Positions 25,951 to 31,818 of a stretch of 64,000 nucleotides of DNA are shown here, one piece after another. The notes under the pieces are model-generated. The model searched no databases and was not told the origin of the DNA. It was given only the letters and a program-made list of their open reading frames with translations. Source of the stretch: an uncultured Muribaculaceae bacterium. Its GTDB lineage: Bacteria; Bacteroidota; Bacteroidia; Bacteroidales; Muribaculaceae. A program made the translations under genes and the position numbers. The stretch is from the NCBI GenBank assembly GCA_910588035.1, contig CAJUPY010000002.1, forward strand, positions 123,798-187,797, in the 5' to 3' direction. Positions within the stretch are counted from its first letter, which is position 1; each line of letters opens with the position of its first letter.

Positions 25951-26322
25951 TCATCGGCATTTGATTGGTTTATAAAGAAAAGCGTGAGAGCCGTACTTGT
26001 TGCCCGTTCCGCTATCAGAGGCTCTGGTATTGCCCATTGGAGTAGAACGAGCAAACAACGCAGAAGCCTCACGCAGAATATGCTATACGCCCATATCCAA
26101 CGCACTCGCGCCGGATACGGACGGACCATACATATCCACTAAGACATCTACCGTTTGCTGCAATCCTGACTCCAATTGAAATTTACCAGATTTCTGATAG
26201 CCAAGAAGAGCGTCGAGTAAACGCTTTTCATATGTAACTTGCAGCCCCACCCCGCATTGCCCATGACCAGGCCTCTGCGATGCGGTCTGCGACCGCGAAG
26301 TTAGCGATAATATGTCAGTCAC
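25951..26322 (-). pseudogene. Broken ORF of unknown origin with an in-frame TAG
   Basis: On the minus strand a frame runs from 26322 to a TAG at 26085-26083 (79 codons) and then continues in the same frame for 43 more codons to a TGA at 25953-25951. Both halves read like protein: YEKRLLDALLGYQKSGKFQL before the stop, HILREASALFARSTPMGNTR and GTGNKYGSHAFLYKPIKCR after it. Base composition is not AT-rich, unlike the BIG2 gene 28 nt away. I do not recognise the family; one option is a remnant of a mobile-element gene. Together with the area to 26486 this stretch has no intact gene. Confidence 0.5.
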
Positions 26323-26445
26323 ACAATAGTTTGTTCAAAAACTAGTAATCAACTGTTGAATAGTATATATGACTATATTGACAACAAAATATATTTATAA
26401 TATAAATTAACTTCAATATGCCAATTTATTGCCCATGTGTTTTTT

Positions 26446-26453
26446 TATCTTTG
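26446..26453 (+). promoter_or_regulatory. -7 box of the 56-residue orphan gene
   Basis: TATCTTTG at 26446-26453 matches TAnnTTTG exactly, 33 nt before the ATG at 26487. No good -33 element is visible at the usual distance. Confidence 0.55.
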
Positions 26454-26486
26454 CAAGCGTTATCAAACTCATTAAACTTAAGGGAT

Positions 26487-26657
26487 ATGTCAAACCACCG
26501 CTCAATTCTAAATGCCATCTGTAACAAGCTATGCAACTTTGTCAACGCGCTGCTCACGCTCAGACCGGCAGGTTTTTCAAGCCATGCTTCAGACCACAAA
26601 CGAGGAAAAATCGACTGCTACGACTACTACGATTATGATCTCGAGGACATAAGATAG
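26487..26657 (+). CDS. Orphan 56-residue small protein
   Basis: A short ORF with its own -7 box and an AAGGG stretch just before the ATG at 26487. The protein starts MSNHRSILNAICNKLCNFVN, continues with a hydrophobic helix-like part (ALLTLRPAGFSSHASDHKRG) and ends with an acidic, tyrosine-rich tail, CYDYYDYDLEDIR. I do not recognise it. The tail, two central cysteines and a promoter fitting the species pattern make it more likely real than chance. It sits upstream of the prolyl oligopeptidase gene, which has a separate promoter, so the two are probably not one operon. A longer frame from 26418 starts before the promoter and is rejected. Confidence 0.6.
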   Translation: MSNHRSILNAICNKLCNFVNALLTLRPAGFSSHASDHKRGKIDCYDYYDYDLEDIR

Positions 26658-26680
26658 GTACTGAGAGGGGGCAAAATAAA

Positions 26681-26713
26681 TTTTGCATCGCTCCCGACTT
26701 ATTCGTATATTTG
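26681..26713 (+). promoter_or_regulatory. Promoter of the prolyl oligopeptidase operon
   Basis: TTTTG at 26681-26685 and TATATTTG at 26706-26713 are 20 nt apart, a near-ideal -33/-7 pair. The ATG follows at 26734. Confidence 0.85.
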
Positions 26714-26733
26714 CAGACCTATCGTAAACCAAC

Positions 26734-28851
26734 ATGAAAAAATTGATTTTTCCCGCATTCATGGCTGCCATCTCAATGACATGTTCAGCCGCCGGCCCGG
26801 GTCTGTCCTATCCAAAGGCACCGACCTCAAACACCGTCGACAACTATTTCGGTAAAGAAGTGGCCGACCCCTATCGGCCGCTCGAGAACGACACTGCCTC
26901 AGAAACCCTTGAGTGGGTCAAGGCTGAGAACAAAGTCACACAGAACTATCTGTCGCAGATTCCGTTCAGAGACGATATCCGCCGCCGCATAACCGAGGCC
27001 AACAACTACCGCAAGAGCGGCATGCCCTGGCGAGGAAAAGACGGTAAATTTTATTTTTATGAAAATGACGGACTCCGCAACCAGTCGGTGCTCTACCGCA
27101 TGGACTCGATCGGTGGCACTCCCGAGGTTTTTCTCGATCCGAACACACTGAGCGACAACGGAACGGTGGCTCTGACAGGCATCTCCATGTCGAAAGACGG
27201 AAAATATACCGCCTACACGATTTCACGCAAGGGCTCAGACTGGACAGAGATCTATGTCATGGACACCAAGACACGTCAATTGCTTCCCGACCACATCGAA
27301 TGGGCGAAATTCACCGGTGCCGCATGGCATGGCGACGGCTTCTACTACAGCGCGTATCCGAGTCCGGAAGCCGGAAAAGAGTTCTCGAACGCCAATGAGA
27401 ACCACCGCATCTACTACCACAAGCTTGGCACACCCCAGAGCGAAGACGTGATTGTTTTTGAAGACAAAGCCAATCCGCTCCATTTCCACCACGCCACCGT
27501 CGCCGGCGACGAGACCGTCTTGTTTGTTTCGGTTGGCGGACAGGGTGTCGGCGACGGTCTGATGATGAAGAAGCTCGATGACCCCTCGGCACAATGGATC
27601 GTGATCGAACCCTCGCAAGACTACGATGTCACTCCCGTCAAGGTCAAAGACGGCAAAATCTACTATCTGTCGTCAAAAGACGCTCCACTGCGTCGTCTCA
27701 TGGTCGCTCCGGTCGACAACCCGACTGCCATGGAGGTATTCATTCCCGAAAGCGACGCACCGCTGACCGATGTCAATTTCACCCAAGACAAGATCATCGT
27801 AAGCTATGAGCGCGACGCCTCGACACACTCCTATGTCTATTCGCTCGACGGCAAACAAGAACGCGAGATCAAGTTCCCGACCTATGGAACAGCCGGTTTC
27901 ATCACTTCTGACAAATATCCCGAAGTATTCTACACCTTCACCTCTTATGTCTACCCCTCGACAGGTTTCGCCTATGACATGGCCACCGGCGAGAGCACGA
28001 TAATGAAGACTCCGGAGATCAAGAACTTCAAATCAGAAGACTATGTGACCGAACAAGTGTTCTATCCGTCGGCCGACGGCACCAAGATCCCGATGTTTCT
28101 CACCTATAAGAAAGGTCTGAAACGCGACGGTAAAAACCCGGTCTATCTCTATGGCTACGGCGGTTTCAACGTCTCGCTTACCCCGTCGTTCAGTTCAAAC
28201 CGACTCATATGGCTCGAAAACGGAGGCATCTTTGCAGTCGCAAACCTGCGTGGCGGATCGGAGTATGGAGAGAAATGGCATCAGCAGGGCATCAAGATGA
28301 ACAAACTCAACGTGTTCAACGACTTCATCGCCGCAGCCGAATATCTGGTAAAAGAGAAATACACCGAGCCGTCGCTCATCACGATTGAAGGCGGCAGCAA
28401 CGGCGGACTTCTCGTCGGAGCGACTGTCAACCTGCGCCCCGACCTGTTCAGAGTAGCCATTCCGCGCGTCGGTGTCATGGACATGATGCGCTACCACCTG
28501 TTCACAATCGGATGGAACTGGGCTTCAGACTACGGCACCAGTGCCGACTCGCCCGAAATGGCCGATTATCTGCTTGGCTATTCACCGGTCCACACAATCA
28601 AATCAGGCGTTAACTACCCGTCGATCATGGTGACCACAGCCGACCACGATGACCGTGTCGTTCCGGCACACTCCTTCAAATATGCCGCCACTCTCCAAGC
28701 TGCCGACACAGGCAAAAATCCGAAACTGATCAGAATCGACAGCGATGCGGGCCACGGAGCCGGAAAACCGATAGCCAAAGTCATCGATGAATATACCGAC
28801 ATCTATTCGTTTATCTTCTATAATCTCGGAATTACACCCGTCATTAAATGA
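26734..28851 (+). CDS. Prolyl oligopeptidase (S9A family), secreted
   Basis: A 705-residue serine peptidase that cuts short peptides after proline. It has a signal peptide (MKKLIFPAFMAAISMTCSAA), an N-terminal beta-propeller (about 60-420) and a C-terminal alpha/beta-hydrolase domain. By comparison with the family, the triad is Ser555 (GGSNGG), Asp639 (ADHDDRVVP) and His674 (AGHGAGKP). YGYGGFNVS near residue 475 is the usual start of the catalytic domain. It has its own promoter and heads a coupled chain: its stop overlaps the next start as ATGA. In Bacteroidales such enzymes are usually periplasmic or surface-exposed and serve peptide breakdown. Confidence 0.94.
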   Translation: MKKLIFPAFMAAISMTCSAAGPGLSYPKAPTSNTVDNYFGKEVADPYRPLENDTASETLEWVKAENKVTQNYLSQIPFRDDIRRRITEANNYRKSGMPWRGKDGKFYFYENDGLRNQSVLYRMDSIGGTPEVFLDPNTLSDNGTVALTGISMSKDGKYTAYTISRKGSDWTEIYVMDTKTRQLLPDHIEWAKFTGAAWHGDGFYYSAYPSPEAGKEFSNANENHRIYYHKLGTPQSEDVIVFEDKANPLHFHHATVAGDETVLFVSVGGQGVGDGLMMKKLDDPSAQWIVIEPSQDYDVTPVKVKDGKIYYLSSKDAPLRRLMVAPVDNPTAMEVFIPESDAPLTDVNFTQDKIIVSYERDASTHSYVYSLDGKQEREIKFPTYGTAGFITSDKYPEVFYTFTSYVYPSTGFAYDMATGESTIMKTPEIKNFKSEDYVTEQVFYPSADGTKIPMFLTYKKGLKRDGKNPVYLYGYGGFNVSLTPSFSSNRLIWLENGGIFAVANLRGGSEYGEKWHQQGIKMNKLNVFNDFIAAAEYLVKEKYTEPSLITIEGGSNGGLLVGATVNLRPDLFRVAIPRVGVMDMMRYHLFTIGWNWASDYGTSADSPEMADYLLGYSPVHTIKSGVNYPSIMVTTADHDDRVVPAHSFKYAATLQAADTGKNPKLIRIDSDAGHGAGKPIAKVIDEYTDIYSFIFYNLGITPVIK

Positions 28852-29780
28852 AAATAGTCGTCAAGACGTTTACAGCCATTGTGGCGACAATCTCGTTTAC
28901 GTCATGTTTCACCGGCATAGAGAGTACGCCGAAAATCACAGCCGATGACCTCAGACGCGAACGAATCGTCACCTCGACTCCAGAACAAGAGTTCGGTGCC
29001 TTGCTGGCACCGGACTCTCTTGTGTCGTGGTCAAACGGCCGCCCGTTTCTTGTCACTGACGACAAGATAAAGCTTGTTTTCAGATCGACCGGTTCTGACA
29101 GGCTGCCTTCTCCCGGCGACACCATCAACTTTGCCGGACTGCGTGAAGTAGCCTCTGTCATGGGCACCCCTGCCACTGCAGTCGATTTTGTTAACCGGCG
29201 TTTTCAGGGCGACACACTGACCTATCGTCTTGAAAGCACACCCGAAGAGGTCAAATCGCGACAAACGCTGACCGTTCCGTTCACCGTCGACGTCACCCTT
29301 GTAGCCAAGGCCGACTCATTGCTGAAAGGAAAGACTCTGTATGTCATGACCTCCTACTGGTATGACAAGGATCTGCGTCAACGCACCGGGCGAAAATTTG
29401 TCAAAGTCGACATAACCGGAGTGCGTCCAGGCAACGGCGACTATCCACTGTGTGTCGATTTCAACGATGAAGAAGGCAAGCCGCAATCACTGCTCATGAC
29501 AACCGGAACCGGACGCTCATCGACACGTAACTTCTCTACACTCTTCTCGCTGACCGACCCGAGACTGAGATACCCCACTGTCAGCGATGAAAACTGGACC
29601 GCGATCGTAAACGGCAAAGTGCGTCCCGACATGACGCGAGACGAGGCCCGTCTCGCCCTCGGCGCACCCAAAGAGGTGATTCACGGCCACAACTACAGCG
29701 CGACATATGAACGCTGGATTTATCCAAACGGAGCTTATCTTGTTTTTGAAGATGGCCTTCTGCACGCATTCAGACTATGA
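28848..29780 (+). CDS. Lipoprotein with C-terminal SmpA/OmlA-like module
   Basis: A 310-residue lipoprotein; the signal MKIVVKTFTAIVATISFTSC ends in a cysteine that would be lipidated. The central part is not recognised. The last 70 residues contain VRPDMTRDEARLALGAPKEV followed by YERWIYPNGAYLVFEDGLL, the outline of the SmpA/OmlA (BamE-like) fold in which a conserved Gly-x-Pro turn precedes a beta strand pair. BamE itself is far shorter, so this is not simply BamE. The start overlaps the peptidase stop (ATGA) and its own stop overlaps the next start (ATGA). Its role may be envelope-related; nothing more can be read from sequence. Confidence 0.75.
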   Translation: MKIVVKTFTAIVATISFTSCFTGIESTPKITADDLRRERIVTSTPEQEFGALLAPDSLVSWSNGRPFLVTDDKIKLVFRSTGSDRLPSPGDTINFAGLREVASVMGTPATAVDFVNRRFQGDTLTYRLESTPEEVKSRQTLTVPFTVDVTLVAKADSLLKGKTLYVMTSYWYDKDLRQRTGRKFVKVDITGVRPGNGDYPLCVDFNDEEGKPQSLLMTTGTGRSSTRNFSTLFSLTDPRLRYPTVSDENWTAIVNGKVRPDMTRDEARLALGAPKEVIHGHNYSATYERWIYPNGAYLVFEDGLLHAFRL

Positions 29781-30553
29781 GACTGACATTTCTCGGAACT
29801 GGAACATCGACCGGCGTACCGCAACTGTGTTGCGATTGCCCGACATGCACATCGGCCGACCGACGTGACCGCCGCATGAGGTGTTCGGCCATGGTAGAGA
29901 CCGCCGACAAGACGATTCTGATCGACTGCGGACCCGATTTCTATTTCCAGATGCTCAATTACCACCGATCGAAACCGATCGACGCCGCGCTTCTCACCCA
30001 CAGCCACTATGACCACGTCGGCGGCATCGATGACCTCAGACCCTATTGCGAGAGCAAACCCGACGGATTTCCTCTCTACTGTCAGGACGACGTCTCGCGC
30101 GACCTGCACGACCGTGTGCCTTATTGCTTCAAGGAAAACCCCTATCCTGGAGTACCCCACTATGAGATGCACATCATTTCAGCCGGCGAGACATTCCACG
30201 TTGGCACGACCCCGATAACGGCCGTCAGGGTGATGCATGCCGCACTGCCGATTCTCGGCTTCATCTTCGGACGCAACCTGGCCTACATAACCGATGCCAA
30301 GACAATTCCGGCTGAGACAATCTCAGCATTGCGCGGCATTGACACCCTTGTCATCAACTCACTCAGAATCGAAGAACATCATTCTCACATGAACCTTCGC
30401 GAGACGTCAGACGTTATAGAGATGATCAGACCACGGAAGGCCTATCTCACACATCTGAGCCATCAGATGGGCAAACACGCCGAAGCGTCGGCCATGTTGC
30501 CTGAAAATGTAGAGATAGCAACCGACGGGCTGACTATTTTCATACCTGACTAA
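29777..30553 (+). CDS. MBL-fold metallo-hydrolase, PhnP/RNase Z-like
   Basis: A 258-residue metallo-beta-lactamase-fold protein. It starts with MRLTFLGTGTSTGVP, the usual LGTG(G/T)S line of the PhnP/RNase Z branch, and has the dinuclear metal motif THSHYDHVGG (His75, His77, Asp79, His80). Two cysteines in CDCPTC around residues 19-24 are like the zinc knuckle found in PhnP-type phosphodiesterases. Further ligands are probably in YITDAKT and THLSHQ. PhnP acts on cyclic phosphate esters; this member might be a phosphodiesterase but the substrate is unknown. It is cytoplasmic by lack of a signal and is coupled to the gene before it by ATGA overlap. Confidence 0.9.
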   Translation: MRLTFLGTGTSTGVPQLCCDCPTCTSADRRDRRMRCSAMVETADKTILIDCGPDFYFQMLNYHRSKPIDAALLTHSHYDHVGGIDDLRPYCESKPDGFPLYCQDDVSRDLHDRVPYCFKENPYPGVPHYEMHIISAGETFHVGTTPITAVRVMHAALPILGFIFGRNLAYITDAKTIPAETISALRGIDTLVINSLRIEEHHSHMNLRETSDVIEMIRPRKAYLTHLSHQMGKHAEASAMLPENVEIATDGLTIFIPD

Positions 30554-30568
30554 CGCATTCTTATTATC

Positions 30569-31291
30569 ATGACCAAAATTACATACCTTGACCACAGCGG
30601 CTTCGCAGTAGTCACTGATTCGGCGGTTCTTGTATTTGATTACTCCAAAGATCCGTCTGACAAATTGAAACACATTCTTCGTGATAACCCTGAGCTTCCT
30701 GTCGCATTCTTTGTCTCCCACCGTCACCACGACCATTTCAACAAAGCCATTTTCGACATGGCTCAGAACCACCGGCGCGTATTTGTTCTTTCAAACGACA
30801 TCGACGCCGAAAAGATTCTGACAACAGTTCCCGTAGCATGGATAAACGCCGGAGGTGAGATCTCAGATCTGCTCGGCAACATCGATGTCAAGGCCTATGG
30901 CTCGACCGACGCCGGTGTATGCTATCTTGTGACTATGCCCGACGGCAAAACCGTTTTCCACGCCGGCGACCTCAACTACTGGCACTGGCAAGATGAGTCG
31001 AGTGAAAAAGAGGTAAGGAAAGCATACGAAGACTATGTCAGAATTCTCAGACACATAATGGAAGAGGTTAAATCGATCGACATTGTCTTCTTCCCGGTTG
31101 ATCCGCGGCAGGGAACCGACTTCGAGACCGGTGCACGCCTGTTCATGGAAAATATCAATGTCAGATATTTCTTCCCTATGCACTTCAACGGTGACACAAA
31201 GTCTCCATGTCTTTTCGAGAACTATGTCACTGACAACACAACACCCGTCTGCCTCAATCAGCCGGGAGAATCGAAAGAACTCGACATCTGA
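30569..31291 (+). CDS. MBL-fold metallo-hydrolase, UlaG-like
   Basis: A 240-residue metallo-beta-lactamase-fold protein, different in type from its upstream neighbour. It starts MTKITYLDHSGFAVVTDSAV, has the metal motif SHRHHDHFN (His51, His53, Asp55, His56), and shows FHAGDLNYWHW in the second half plus FPMHFNGD near the C-terminus, which supply further ligands. The pattern matches COG2220/UlaG-like hydrolases, whose substrates vary. It begins 16 nt after the previous stop and ends the operon at a hairpin. No signal peptide. Substrate unknown. Confidence 0.88.
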   Translation: MTKITYLDHSGFAVVTDSAVLVFDYSKDPSDKLKHILRDNPELPVAFFVSHRHHDHFNKAIFDMAQNHRRVFVLSNDIDAEKILTTVPVAWINAGGEISDLLGNIDVKAYGSTDAGVCYLVTMPDGKTVFHAGDLNYWHWQDESSEKEVRKAYEDYVRILRHIMEEVKSIDIVFFPVDPRQGTDFETGARLFMENINVRYFFPMHFNGDTKSPCLFENYVTDNTTPVCLNQPGESKELDI

Positions 31292-31340
31292 GACCGACGA
31301 TAATTCAATTGAATCTCCGTTTGGGGGTCATTGAGGTTCA

Positions 31341-31377
31341 AGGCCACCGCAATCAGTCAAATGGTTGCAGTGGCCTT
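31341..31377 (+). terminator. Terminator after the UlaG-like gene
   Basis: AAGGCCACCGCAA (31341-31353) pairs with TTGCAGTGGCCTT (31365-31377) with one mismatch. The stem is 12 bp and is followed by TGTTATT. Confidence 0.75.
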
Positions 31378-31393
31378 TGTTATTCCCCTTTGT

Positions 31394-31459
31394 CATTTGA
31401 CAAATTTCGTTCCGTTCATGATGTAAACGCTCCCGTCGGCCGGATTAACCACGCGACGT
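31394..31459 (-). pseudogene. Remnant of a secreted-protein C-terminal tail
   Basis: On the minus strand an open frame of 21 codons between two TGA stops reads RRVVNPADGSVYIMNGTKFV plus a final K. It closely matches the end of the local secreted proteins (compare VANPAAGGIYIKVNGTK in the M6 protease). The upstream TGA is in the place where the same tails have Trp or another residue, so this is best read as the leftover 3' end of a deleted gene. The rest of the gap to 31598 holds no other recognisable feature. Confidence 0.45.
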
Positions 31460-31598
31460 CATGACAAATCATCATGCAAACCTAACGCACATCGTAACCT
31501 GACTTCACTTTTTTACAGTATTTTCAACCATCGGCTGAACCACCTTCATGCTCAGGTTGTTTGACATCTGTAATTAACAATTAAAAACTCAACGAACT

Positions 31599-31760
31599 AT
31601 GGAAAAATATGTATGTACTCCATGTGGCTGGGTCTATGATCCCGCCATCGGAGATCCTGACAGCGGAATCGCACCCGGCACCCCATTTTCCGACCTTCCT
31701 GATGACTGGGTATGCCCGGTTTGTGGAGTTGGCAAAGATATGTTTGAACCTGTAGAGTAA
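31599..31760 (+). CDS. Rubredoxin
   Basis: A 53-residue protein beginning MEKYVCTPCGWVYDPAIGDP and containing DWVCPVCGVGKD. The two CxxC pairs (Cys6/Cys9 and Cys39/Cys42) bind one iron atom, and the conserved DPDSGIAPGTPF loop and aromatic core complete the rubredoxin fold. Rubredoxins carry single electrons, often to rubrerythrin, flavodiiron proteins or superoxide reductase in anaerobes. No partner gene is adjacent. The start is the only ATG in frame. Its stop codon forms the left edge of a 44-bp perfect palindrome. Confidence 0.95.
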   Translation: MEKYVCTPCGWVYDPAIGDPDSGIAPGTPFSDLPDDWVCPVCGVGKDMFEPVE

Positions 31761-31801
31761 GACAAGAGCTGTGACAACCGGTTGTCACAGCTCTTGTCTT
31801 A
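31758..31801. terminator. 44-bp perfect palindrome between convergent rubredoxin and GH2 genes
   Basis: The sequence is self-complementary over its whole length, centred on AACCGGTT, and includes the rubredoxin TAA at its left edge. RNA from either strand would fold into a stem of about 20 bp with a tiny loop. It lies 17 nt before the GH2 stop, so a shared bidirectional terminator is the simplest reading. There is no long T run. Confidence 0.8.
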
Positions 31802-31818
31802 TATAGATCTATTGGAAT

